DNA from: SZUA-370 sp034003955
GTDB lineage: Bacteria > Spirochaetota > Spirochaetia > Treponematales > UBA12059
Reading direction: 5' to 3'
Length of the DNA stretch: 64,000 nucleotides
Assembly: GCA_034003955.1 (NCBI GenBank)
Contig: JAVEXO010000006.1
Coordinates: 1 to 64,000 of the forward strand
Of this stretch, positions 8,231 through 16,324 are shown one piece after another; the first letter of the stretch is position 1, and every line of letters starts with the position of its first letter. A model generated the notes under the pieces. The model was not told the DNA's origin. It searched no databases and saw only the letters and a program-made list of their open reading frames with translations. The translations under genes were made by a program, and so were the position numbers.

Positions 8231-9877
8231 GTGGCTGCAAATAAGACAAGACTCTTGGATCCGTTCATCAAGCCGTATGCCGGCTTAGACGTCAGGCTTC
8301 TTAGAAAGGCCCGCCTACTGGCCCCCGTAACCCTGGCTATAGGAATCTTAACAATTCTGCTCTCGGCCCTCATGATCGTGACCAAGGCCTATGCCGTATC
8401 CGTCATCCTCCTTGGTATGGTTGCATTCAGCATACTGACACTGATCATGATGGCCAAAGGACGATACGGAGTGGCCTCTGCCCTGTTTTTATATTCTCTG
8501 TTCGTCGTCATGTTTGCCGCCATTAAATTCGATCAATACCAGAATTTATATGAATGCTATGTCTTTGCTACACTTGGCTCATTCTTGTTCATTACGGTAG
8601 GCCTTATAGGAGACAGACCTTCTCAATCCTGGATACTCACTATCCTCAACCTTGCAGCCATAGCAGCCCTGTATTTCTTTGACGCATTACCCCTAGATGA
8701 CGGCATCGTCACGGAACTGGCAAGCCAGTCGCTGGGTACGAGCACCATCATTGTCATAGCCGGGGGCATATTCAGCGCCATGGCCATCAAGATGCAGACA
8801 GAACTGGTGACAGACACCAAGCGATCTGCAGACAAGGCAAGGCTCCAGTACGAGGATATGACTCAGGCTGTCAGCATAGCCCAGGCCTCTGCACTCGGTA
8901 TCGGCACGCGCCTGGCAACGGCGGCCGAGCGGCTGTCTGCTTCTGCACAAACGCTTCGTGATTCGGCTGCCGAGGAGACTTCTGGCCTGCAGTCATTGGA
9001 CGCGGCTCTCCTCATGGCAGAAGAAGGCGAAAAAGTTGCAGGTTTGGCTCACGACAGGGTTCGTTCTGCCCTTTATGACTATTCCAACAAGGTTCTCGAG
9101 GCATCGGCCTCTGTAGCCCAGATGGTAGAAGCCGTAGAAAACATAGGTCAGTCGGCTGCCGAGCGCCGAGAAGGCGTCGACGCCTTGGTAGACTTGGCTC
9201 GGGATGGTGATGAGAAGGTCACACAGATCGTGGAAGCTATCAGGGGTATCGTATCCTCTACCGGCAAGATGGACGAGATGAACACACTCATAGGCGCCGT
9301 GGCCGAGCGGACAAACATGCTCGGTATGAATGCTGCCATAGAGGCGGCTCACGCCGGTGAAGCCGGCAAGGGTTTCGCCGTGGTTGCTGAGGAAATACGC
9401 ACGCTCTCAGAGACTGCAGCCGAGGGCTCGGGCTCCATTGCCAGCATGCTGACAGAGACAAGAGATGTCGTGGCTGGTGCGTCCCGTGCAAGCTCACAGA
9501 CAAGCGAGTTCTTCACACGCCTGTCTCTTGAGGTTGCCCAGGTTTCATCCACCCTCGGAGATTTTCTGGTACAGCTCAAGGAAATTGCAAGCAGCACTTC
9601 GGGGATAACCGAGGCGATGAAAGGCTTTTCGTCATTGGCAGCGTCGGCGGGCGAGGCGGTCCAGGATACCCAGACTGCCTTCCATGAGGCAGCATCCCAG
9701 GCGGCTTCTTCCAGGAAAGTAGCGGCATCCATGCGCCTTTCTGCGGAACGCATGGCGGAATCATGTGATTCCCTCCTAGACCAGGCAGCCATGTTGAATG
9801 AATTAGGCAAGGAAAATGTCAAGGAGATGGAGAATCTCCGTAACAGACTAGAAGAGACAGGAACAAAACAGTCATAA
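8231..9877 (+). CDS. Methyl-accepting chemotaxis-like protein with six membrane helices
   Basis: The 548-residue protein starts at GTG 8231, with GAGG about 5-6 bases upstream. The N-terminal 190 residues contain about six membrane helices (28-50, 54-74, 80-98, 107-127, 133-150, 168-187) and no periplasmic ligand domain. The rest is a coiled-coil signalling domain whose tip reads AERTNMLGMNAAIEAAHAGE then GKGFAVVAEEIRTL, close to the chemoreceptor hairpin. It should interact with CheA/CheW, neither of which is in the window. Sensing probably happens within or through the membrane helices. The lipoprotein gene follows 27 bases downstream and may be cotranscribed. Confidence 0.85.
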   Translation: MAANKTRLLDPFIKPYAGLDVRLLRKARLLAPVTLAIGILTILLSALMIVTKAYAVSVILLGMVAFSILTLIMMAKGRYGVASALFLYSLFVVMFAAIKFDQYQNLYECYVFATLGSFLFITVGLIGDRPSQSWILTILNLAAIAALYFFDALPLDDGIVTELASQSLGTSTIIVIAGGIFSAMAIKMQTELVTDTKRSADKARLQYEDMTQAVSIAQASALGIGTRLATAAERLSASAQTLRDSAAEETSGLQSLDAALLMAEEGEKVAGLAHDRVRSALYDYSNKVLEASASVAQMVEAVENIGQSAAERREGVDALVDLARDGDEKVTQIVEAIRGIVSSTGKMDEMNTLIGAVAERTNMLGMNAAIEAAHAGEAGKGFAVVAEEIRTLSETAAEGSGSIASMLTETRDVVAGASRASSQTSEFFTRLSLEVAQVSSTLGDFLVQLKEIASSTSGITEAMKGFSSLAASAGEAVQDTQTAFHEAASQAASSRKVAASMRLSAERMAESCDSLLDQAAMLNELGKENVKEMENLRNRLEETGTKQS

Positions 9878-9904
9878 TGATCTTCCTTTTAGGAGTCACT
9901 CACA

Positions 9905-10948
9905 ATGCGTTTGTTTGTTCGTAAGCATACACAAAGGCGTACACGCTTCATCGCAGTAGTATTGTCTCTCACGGCATTATCTGTCACAACAACATTCATT
10001 TCATGCGCCGGAACGGCGCATAGCCGCTCAGATACACTAACGGCTCATGCCAAAGACGAGGTACGGGAAGCCATTGCCTTGGCTATAAGCCTATCCCGCT
10101 CCGGCCACATACAGCAGGCCATGGACAGCGTCGCCGAGGCCCTCGATATGGCACGCGACACGGCAGCCCTTGCCGCAGCCATGGAAGCCAAGGCATGGAC
10201 ACTCCTGTTCGCTGGCTCTCGCGAAGCTGCACTGGAGGCTCTTGCTCAGGCGCAATCACTGGGTACGAGCAGAAGCCCCGGTGCTACGGTGCTTGAGTTC
10301 AGGCTGGCTACTGGTTCAGGAATTGCCGAAGCCAGGCGCCGCTATGATGAACTTGTAGCCCAAGCCACGTTAAGCGGTCGAGCCGCCATAGCCATAGCGG
10401 TGATGCTCGGCGAGGAAGACTTTCGGGATGTGCCCATACGCTCCCACGAGGATGCTTCTGAATATGCGACATATCTTGCAGGCTACAGCCTCTCACCAGA
10501 ACCTGCGCACTCTTCAAGCGCTCTGGCGCCAGCCTCGAGTCCTGTAATTGTAGTTTCAAGGATGGAATCGGTAGAAGCCGACGATGTTACCCTGGCGGTA
10601 GCGCGTATCAGTTGCCGTGATGCCCTGGCTGGCAGGGGCAGGTTCCGCATCGTAGACAGCGAATCCAGAAGATCGGCCATGGAAGAGCTTGAACTGTCTC
10701 TCTCTGGCACCACCCAGGCCAAGGACACAGACAAGGCCGTAGGCGACCTTTTCTCAGCTGACTTTGTGGCCTCTGGTTGCATCATCAAGGTAGATTCAGG
10801 GTGGCTTGTGTCGTTCTGCCTATCAAACACCGGTGACGGTAGCATAGTCGCCAGCGACTTCTCCATGGTACAGGACCACGCTGGAATCATGGCCACGGCC
10901 CAACGCTTCGCAGCCTCCCTCGACAACCTAGCGCCAAGAAATTTATGA
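9905..10948 (+). CDS. Lipoprotein with helical repeats and a CsgG/LpoB-like domain
   Basis: The 347-residue protein has a long basic N-terminus, a hydrophobic segment and a lipobox ending FISCAG. Residues about 45-165 are Ala-rich helices resembling TPR repeats. The C-terminal region reads FRIVDSESRRSAMEELELSL, then GDLFSADFVASGCI and a strand run, the pattern of the CsgG/LpoB/GNA1162 fold (a strand, a helix, then GA-D-lv-G). Proteins with this fold serve as outer-membrane assembly or peptidoglycan synthase accessory factors. The function here is not known. AGGAG lies upstream of the ATG. Its last bases overlap the tag start by an ATGA. Confidence 0.65.
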   Translation: MRLFVRKHTQRRTRFIAVVLSLTALSVTTTFISCAGTAHSRSDTLTAHAKDEVREAIALAISLSRSGHIQQAMDSVAEALDMARDTAALAAAMEAKAWTLLFAGSREAALEALAQAQSLGTSRSPGATVLEFRLATGSGIAEARRRYDELVAQATLSGRAAIAIAVMLGEEDFRDVPIRSHEDASEYATYLAGYSLSPEPAHSSSALAPASSPVIVVSRMESVEADDVTLAVARISCRDALAGRGRFRIVDSESRRSAMEELELSLSGTTQAKDTDKAVGDLFSADFVASGCIIKVDSGWLVSFCLSNTGDGSIVASDFSMVQDHAGIMATAQRFAASLDNLAPRNL

Positions 10949-11520
10949 CTATTTCAGAATTCTCCAGCTACTGCGAGTATTGCGCCGCCGCTCCGGAAGG
11001 AGACCTGAACCGATCCTACCACGACGCAGAATACGGTTTCCCTCTCCAGGAGGACTCCGCCCTCTTCTGCAGGCTCGTGCTGGAGATCAATCAAGCGGGG
11101 CTCTCCTGGCTTACAATACTCAAAAAGAAAGACGCATTCGTCAGGGCCTACGACCGCTTCGATATAGATACCGTAGCAGCCTATAAAGAGGCAGACACGG
11201 AGCGTCTCCTTTCAGACTCAGGCATCATCAGAAACCACAGAAAGATAGCCGCCGCCATAGAGAATGCCCGGCGACTCGTCGTAGTACGCACAGAATTCGG
11301 TTCATTCAAGTCTTGGCTCGACGAGCATCATCCCCTGTCAAAGGATGAATGGCTCGTTCTGTTCAAGAAGACATTCGTCTTTGTGGGCGGCGAGATAGTG
11401 GGTGAATTCCTCATGAGCACAGGCTACCTGCCCGGAGCCCATGTCGCAGGCTGCCCGTCAGGCACGCGTGCGATCGCGGCCGGCGCACCATGGGCAAAAA
11501 CAAGCCAGACTGGCTCTTAG
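10945..11520 (+). CDS. tag: DNA-3-methyladenine glycosylase I
   Basis: This base-excision repair enzyme removes 3-methyladenine from DNA. The 191-residue protein has the family features: an N-terminal Cys pair (CEYC, residues 10-13), the YHDAEYG motif, FCRLVLEINQAGLSWLTILKKK (catalytic pocket with the conserved Glu), and a C-terminal HVAGCPS segment. The Cys, His26 and the C-terminal His/Cys would form the Tag zinc site. It overlaps the preceding lipoprotein stop by 4 bases and the convergent typA stop by 4 bases. Confidence 0.92.
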   Translation: MTISEFSSYCEYCAAAPEGDLNRSYHDAEYGFPLQEDSALFCRLVLEINQAGLSWLTILKKKDAFVRAYDRFDIDTVAAYKEADTERLLSDSGIIRNHRKIAAAIENARRLVVVRTEFGSFKSWLDEHHPLSKDEWLVLFKKTFVFVGGEIVGEFLMSTGYLPGAHVAGCPSGTRAIAAGAPWAKTSQTGS

Positions 11521-13346
11521 GCATCCCGACGGCTACACTTCCTGTCCTGGAAAGACAGGATAGTCTTACGCAGGCGTATGAAATGCGGCGTGACCTCAAC
11601 CATCTCGTCGTCCTGCAGGAACTGTATAGCGCGTTCCAGGGTCATCGGCTGTATAGGAGTCAGTGTCAGTGCCTCATCCTTGAGGACAGAGCGCATGTTT
11701 GACAGCTTCTTTTCCTTGCAAGGATTGACGTTAAGCTCCGAGTCCAGGTTGTGTTCTCCTACTATCATGCCTTCGTAGACCTGCTCCCCGGGCACAACGA
11801 AGAGCCTGCCCCGAGGCTCAAGATGATACAGGCCATAGGTGACGGCGGCACCTTCGCGGTCTGAAACAAGCGACCCGGTGAATCTGTTTATTATATCGCC
11901 ACGGTATTCTTCATACCCAGACAGATACGAGTTCATGATGCCCGTGCCCTTGGTGTCGGTCAGGAAGGTATCCCTATAGCCTATGAGCGCGCGCGACGGT
12001 ACCGAGAACTGCAGGTGCACGCGTCCGCCGTCATGGCAGGAATAACTGAGCATGCGGCCTTTGCGCGCCGACAACTTGTCGGTGACTATGCCTGCAAAGC
12101 CTTCGGCGCAATCGACAAACAGCTGCTCAATAGGTTCAAGCCTCACGCCATTTTCATACTTGCTTATTACCTCTGGCCGACTAACACATATCTCAAAACC
12201 ATCACGTCTGAGCATCTCTATCAGTATAACCATCTGGAATTCGCCGCGGCCCCGTACTATGAATCCTCCGCCAGTCTCGGCTTCCTCTACCTGGATGGAA
12301 ACGTTATTGAGCGTTTCCTTGCGTAGACGTTCAAACAGCTTAAGCGACTGCACCTTCTTGCCATCGCTACCGGCGTTAGGGGATGTGTTGACGAAGAAGC
12401 GCATGGCCACGGTAGGCTCGTCAACGATGATGCGCGTGAGGGCCTTGGGTGCATCTTTCGTGCAGATGGTATCTCCTATATGCACGTTATCTATGCCAGA
12501 AAGCACTATGATGTCGCCGGTCTCGGCGTATTCCGCCTCTACAAGCTTGATTCCCGAATAGGTATGGAGCTTTGAAACAGACAGCGCCTCACGCATATCC
12601 CCTTCACCTATGCAGACGAGGCCATCCTTTGAGTGGGCTCGTCCATTGATGACCTTACCTATAGCCTGGCGTCCAAAATAATCTGAATATGACAGGTCTG
12701 AGACAAGCATCTGAAAGGGCTCGGCCCTGGAGTACACGGGGGGTGGCAAATATTTCAGGATGGCGTCAAGCAGGGGATGCAGGTTGTCACCCTCGCCATC
12801 GAGGGAATCCTTGGCAATACCCAACTTGCCTATGGCGTACAGGACAGGAAACTCAAGCTGTGAGTCGTCGGCTCCAAGGTCTATGAACAGATCGTATATC
12901 TCGCTTAGTACCTCTTGTGGACGAGCATCCAGCCTGTCTATCTTGTTTACAACGACTATTACCGGCAGGCCGCCGGCTAGAGCCTTTGATAGCACGAAGC
13001 GTGTCTGGGGCAAGGGCCCTTCTGACGAGTCAACGAGCAGTATGGCGCCGTCAACCATAGACAGGGCACGCTCTACCTCACCGCCAAAATCGGCGTGGCC
13101 AGGCGTGTCGAGGATGTTTATCTTCACGCCTTTCCAGTTCACAGAACAATTCTTTGCCGCGATGGTGATGCCGCGCTCTCGCTCAAGATCCATGCTGTCC
13201 ATCAGGCGTTCCTGGGTCTGCTGACCCTCGCGGAATACCCCGGATTGTCTAAACATCGCGTCTACAAGTGTCGTCTTGCCATGGTCGACATGGGCTATGA
13301 TGGCTATATTTCTTATTCCTGGGTTAGTCGAATCCTTGTGGGTCAA
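11517..13346 (-). CDS. typA: Ribosome-associated GTPase TypA/BipA
   Basis: The 609-residue translational GTPase has a G1 loop AHVDHGKTT (19-27), then RGITI, DTPGHADFGGE and NKIDR, followed by beta-barrel, EF-G-like III/V and BipA C-terminal domains. It binds the 70S ribosome and assists 50S assembly and stress adaptation. The chosen start is TTG at 13346, with AGGA 7 bases upstream, and the N-terminus matches the family length. It is convergent with tag, overlapping by 4 bases. Confidence 0.93.
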   Translation of the reverse strand: MTHKDSTNPGIRNIAIIAHVDHGKTTLVDAMFRQSGVFREGQQTQERLMDSMDLERERGITIAAKNCSVNWKGVKINILDTPGHADFGGEVERALSMVDGAILLVDSSEGPLPQTRFVLSKALAGGLPVIVVVNKIDRLDARPQEVLSEIYDLFIDLGADDSQLEFPVLYAIGKLGIAKDSLDGEGDNLHPLLDAILKYLPPPVYSRAEPFQMLVSDLSYSDYFGRQAIGKVINGRAHSKDGLVCIGEGDMREALSVSKLHTYSGIKLVEAEYAETGDIIVLSGIDNVHIGDTICTKDAPKALTRIIVDEPTVAMRFFVNTSPNAGSDGKKVQSLKLFERLRKETLNNVSIQVEEAETGGGFIVRGRGEFQMVILIEMLRRDGFEICVSRPEVISKYENGVRLEPIEQLFVDCAEGFAGIVTDKLSARKGRMLSYSCHDGGRVHLQFSVPSRALIGYRDTFLTDTKGTGIMNSYLSGYEEYRGDIINRFTGSLVSDREGAAVTYGLYHLEPRGRLFVVPGEQVYEGMIVGEHNLDSELNVNPCKEKKLSNMRSVLKDEALTLTPIQPMTLERAIQFLQDDEMVEVTPHFIRLRKTILSFQDRKCSRRDA

Positions 13347-13498
13347 TGCAATATCCTGGTGTGCGTTTTACGGCGGGAGATGCAAGCAGTATAGCGATGA
13401 ATCGAGGGAAGGTATATGCGCTATGCCGACACTTCAAGGAAAGGCTATCTTGCGCAAAACCCCAGGCCAGCCTAGACTGGCCAGCAAGAACATAGGCA

Positions 13499-14143
13499 AT
13501 GAAGAAATATCTCGTGCTGGCCGGCAATATAGGCGCAGGAAAATCAACACTCGTAGGACTCTTGGCCAAACGCCTGGGCTATCGTCCCTATTATGAGCCG
13601 GTAGCCGAGAACCCCTATCTGGAGGAATTCTATGCAGACATGGAACGATGGGCCTTCAACTCTCAGGTCTTCTTCCTGACACACAGGCTACGCTCTCACC
13701 GAGCCATGATGGATGACCCATACTCTGTCGTTCAGGATCGTTCCCTGTACGAGGATGCGGAAGTCTTTGCGCGCAACCTGTACGAGCGTGGCTCCATGAG
13801 CGCCCGCGACTGGGCCACATACAAGGAACTCTATCACACCCTTATTAGCATACTGCCGTCACCGGACCTGGTCGTCTACCTTAAGGCTTCGGTGCCCACC
13901 CTCAAGGCCAGAATAGCCAAGCGTGGGCGTGATTTTGAGGCCAGCATCCCTGAGGAATACCTATCCGGGCTCAACGGACTCTACGATGAGTGGGTAGAAG
14001 GCTTCGAGCTATCGCCCGTTCTAGTGGTTCCGTGCGACAGGCTCGATTTTGTAGCCGAGTCAAAGGACCTGAACGCCATAGTCCGCACCATAGAGCATAG
14101 CCTTCGTGACAAGCAGGGGAGCCTCTTTCCAATAGGCATGTAG
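13499..14143 (+). CDS. Deoxynucleoside kinase (dAdo/dGuo kinase type)
   Basis: This 214-residue kinase phosphorylates deoxynucleosides for salvage into dNTPs. It has the P-loop GNIGAGKS (9-16), a YEPVAENPYLEEFY substrate segment, QDRSLYEDAEVFARNL (the DRS/E motif), and the lid RIAKRGRDFE, all typical of the Dck/Dgk family. Purine versus pyrimidine preference cannot be decided here. A perfect GGCCAG/CTGGCC hairpin lies at 13465-13482 just before the start, and the ribosome site is weak. Confidence 0.88.
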   Translation: MKKYLVLAGNIGAGKSTLVGLLAKRLGYRPYYEPVAENPYLEEFYADMERWAFNSQVFFLTHRLRSHRAMMDDPYSVVQDRSLYEDAEVFARNLYERGSMSARDWATYKELYHTLISILPSPDLVVYLKASVPTLKARIAKRGRDFEASIPEEYLSGLNGLYDEWVEGFELSPVLVVPCDRLDFVAESKDLNAIVRTIEHSLRDKQGSLFPIGM

Positions 14144-14267
14144 AGCCGCAGCCGCAAGCAACTTGATCACAGCCCAAATTATTCTTACTTTCTATAGAAG
14201 CGCCAGATAGCGCTTCGCGCACTGTAGCCTTGCCGGGCATGCGTGTCAGCCAATATAAGGAGTATCC

Positions 14268-14786
14268 ATGGCAACCATAGCACTCAAGGGTTCTGTAATT
14301 CATAGCTCGGGAGAGCTTCCCGCGATAGGCAGCATGCTTAAGGATTTCAAACTTACGAGGTCTGATCTATCCGATGCTTCACTTGCCGACTTCAAGGGAA
14401 AGACCCTCATTATCAATATAGTACCCAGCCTCGATACAGGCACCTGCGCCGCCAGCGCCAGGACATTCAACACAAGGATAAAGGAATTGGGAGGGGCTCT
14501 GGTTCTAACCGTCAGCCGTGACCTACCCTTTGCACAGAAACGCTTTTGCGAAGCAGAAGGCATAGACGCCGTCGTGCCTCTCTCCGAGCTTCGTGACAGG
14601 AAGTTTGGATCCGACTATGGCGTAGCGATAGTCGATGGACCACTGGCTGGGCTCCTGTCACGAGCCGTCATAGTAGCCGATCCCAATGGACGCATAACCT
14701 ACACAGAACAGGTTCCAGAGATAACCCAGGAACCAGATTACACAAAGGCTCTTGCCGCTGCAAAGGCTGCCGGTAAGGCATCCTGA
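14268..14786 (+). CDS. tpx: Thiol peroxidase, Tpx family
   Basis: The 172-residue peroxiredoxin reduces alkyl and hydrogen peroxides, probably with thioredoxin. The peroxidatic Cys60 lies in PSLDTGTCAASARTFN and the resolving Cys94 in KRFCEAEG, equivalent to Cys61/Cys95 of E. coli Tpx. Length and motifs are full. AAGGAG lies upstream of the ATG. The small metal-binding protein gene follows directly, so the two are cotranscribed. Confidence 0.93.
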   Translation: MATIALKGSVIHSSGELPAIGSMLKDFKLTRSDLSDASLADFKGKTLIINIVPSLDTGTCAASARTFNTRIKELGGALVLTVSRDLPFAQKRFCEAEGIDAVVPLSELRDRKFGSDYGVAIVDGPLAGLLSRAVIVADPNGRITYTEQVPEITQEPDYTKALAAAKAAGKAS

Positions 14787-14996
14787 ATGAAAAAGATACT
14801 AACAATAGAGGGAATGAGCTGTGGACACTGCGTCATGCGCGTTAAGACGGCTCTTGAAGCCAGTACAGGCGTGACTAGTGCGACCGTTGACCTGAGCACA
14901 GGCAAGGCAGTCGTAGAGGGTGACGCTCTGGACGCCAATATGCTCAAGGGAGCGGTGGTCCAGGCCGGCTACACCGTTGTGTCCGTGCTACCATAA
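14787..14996 (+). CDS. Heavy-metal-associated domain protein, CopZ-like
   Basis: This 69-residue single HMA domain protein carries the metal-binding motif GMSCGHC (residues 9-15) in a ferredoxin-like fold. It would carry Cu(I) or another soft metal to a transporter or regulator. Its ATG immediately follows the tpx stop codon, and a strong terminator lies 6 bases after its own stop. No copper ATPase is adjacent, so the partner is unknown. Linkage to a peroxidase suggests a combined metal/oxidative stress unit (inference). Confidence 0.88.
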   Translation: MKKILTIEGMSCGHCVMRVKTALEASTGVTSATVDLSTGKAVVEGDALDANMLKGAVVQAGYTVVSVLP

Positions 14997-15001
14997 GAAT
15001 A

Positions 15002-15029
15002 AACCCCCGACCTCGTGTCGGGGGTTTTA
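15002..15029. terminator. Intrinsic terminator between the HMA gene and dnaJ
   Basis: An 11-pair stem (AAACCCCCGAC with GTCGGGGGTTT) around a 5-base loop ends in a T tract on the plus strand and is preceded by A residues that give U runs on the minus strand. It can serve both the tpx unit and the convergent dnaJ. Confidence 0.85.
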
Positions 15030-15048
15030 CTTTTTACTGCCCTTAGAG

Positions 15049-16191
15049 CTATTTGAGTTGTGATAGCTTGATGGGTTTGGGCTCCGAATCGTCGCCCTCC
15101 GTCTTTATAAGCTCTTCAAGCAGTTCTTTACCACGTTTTGAAACCTTGAGGGGCACCTGCAGCATAAGCTTTATGTACATGTCCCCACGCTTGGCGCTGC
15201 CATTGGCTCCAGGCACACCTTCTTCACGCAGGCGCAGCATCTTGCCATGCTGCGAGCCGGCAGGGACGGTCACCTTGACCTTCTTGCCATCTATCGTAGG
15301 CACGGTTATTTCACCGCCAAGGGTTGCCTTCATGGTGGATATAGGCACGGCACAATAAAGATCGTAGCCATCGCGTTCGAAAAATTCGTGTGGCCTGACG
15401 TGAATGAATACGTACAGGTCTCCGGGTTTACCCCCGTTTGGTCCAGCATCTCCCTGACCACCAACGGAGAGCCGTTTTCCATCGGCTATGCCCGGTGGAA
15501 TGGTCACCTTTATCTTCTGTTTCTTCTTGGTAAGACCCGAACCATTACAGACCTTGCATGGTTTGTCGACTATGTGGCCCTCACCGGCACAGCTAGGGCA
15601 GGGGCTGGCGATAGAGAAGAATCCCGAGCTCCGGCGAACCTGGCCAGAACCCTGGCAGGTTGGACATACCTTACGGCCGCCACCCGTCTCTGAACCGCTG
15701 CCCTTACACGTTGTGCAGCCCTCGTCGTGGCTATAGGCAATCTCTACACTCGTTCCGAAGACAGCCTGTTCAAAGGTGAGTTCCATGTCATAGCGTAGAT
15801 TGGATCCACGCGGCGGTTCACCACGTCGTCTACCAGACGAAGCACGCCCGCCGCCACCAAACAGGTTATCAAAAATGCTGGAGAAGTCGCCAAACCCGCC
15901 AAATATGTCCTCAAAATCCCTGTAGATATTGGAGAAATCCTGGGCGCCACCCTGGCCACCCATGCTGTCGACGCCGGCGAAGCCAAACTGATCGTAGGCT
16001 GCCCTTTTCTGATCATCGGAGATGACCTCGTAGGCTTCCGTAGCTTCCTTGAAGCGCTCCTCGGCTGCCTTGTCACCCGGGTTCTTGTCCGGGTGGTTCT
16101 GAATAGCGAGCCTTCTGTACGCCTTCTTGATGTCTTCCTTGATAGCATTCTTCTGAATGCCCAAGACTTCATAATAATCTCGCTTAGCCAC
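15049..16191 (-). CDS. dnaJ: Chaperone protein DnaJ
   Basis: The 380-residue type I Hsp40 has a J domain with His33-Pro34-Asp35, a G/F-rich linker (about 75-120), four CxxCxGxG zinc repeats (CTTCKGSG, CPTCQGSG, CPSCAGEG, CKVCNGSG) and the C-terminal substrate domains. It stimulates DnaK ATPase and delivers substrates. The start is GTG at 16191, with GAAGG 6 bases upstream. It is the third gene of grpE-dnaK-dnaJ and is separated from dnaK by 133 bases containing a large inverted repeat. Confidence 0.96.
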   Translation of the reverse strand: MAKRDYYEVLGIQKNAIKEDIKKAYRRLAIQNHPDKNPGDKAAEERFKEATEAYEVISDDQKRAAYDQFGFAGVDSMGGQGGAQDFSNIYRDFEDIFGGFGDFSSIFDNLFGGGGRASSGRRRGEPPRGSNLRYDMELTFEQAVFGTSVEIAYSHDEGCTTCKGSGSETGGGRKVCPTCQGSGQVRRSSGFFSIASPCPSCAGEGHIVDKPCKVCNGSGLTKKKQKIKVTIPPGIADGKRLSVGGQGDAGPNGGKPGDLYVFIHVRPHEFFERDGYDLYCAVPISTMKATLGGEITVPTIDGKKVKVTVPAGSQHGKMLRLREEGVPGANGSAKRGDMYIKLMLQVPLKVSKRGKELLEELIKTEGDDSEPKPIKLSQLK

Positions 16192-16220
16192 GGTTTACCT
16201 TCACTTAAAAATTTGAACGC

Positions 16221-16302
16221 AGAGAATAAGAGCATAAGAGAAGGAGGGAACCCATGAGCGAGCTTTCTCTCTCTTGATTTCCCTCTTCATCTCTTATTCT
16301 CT
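16221..16302. repeat. Long imperfect inverted repeat between dnaK and dnaJ
   Basis: The left arm begins AGAGAATAAGAG at 16221 and runs through AAGAG and AGGGAA to 16250. The right arm, 16278-16302, ends CTCTTATTCTCT. The 12-base outer arms are perfect complements, and inner AGAG/CTCT and AGGGAA/TTTCCCT pairs extend the stem. The loop is about 27 bases. In the dnaK-dnaJ transcript this would form a stable hairpin and could act in RNA processing, partial termination or differential stability. Confidence 0.6.
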
Positions 16303-16324
16303 TCGTTGATCTTTCGTCTAAGCC

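Noticed and set aside
14144..14267. RNA gene or small protein before tpx
   Set aside because: Only weak stems and no start codon with a ribosome site were seen. The gap probably holds the tpx promoter, but no clear hexamers were found.
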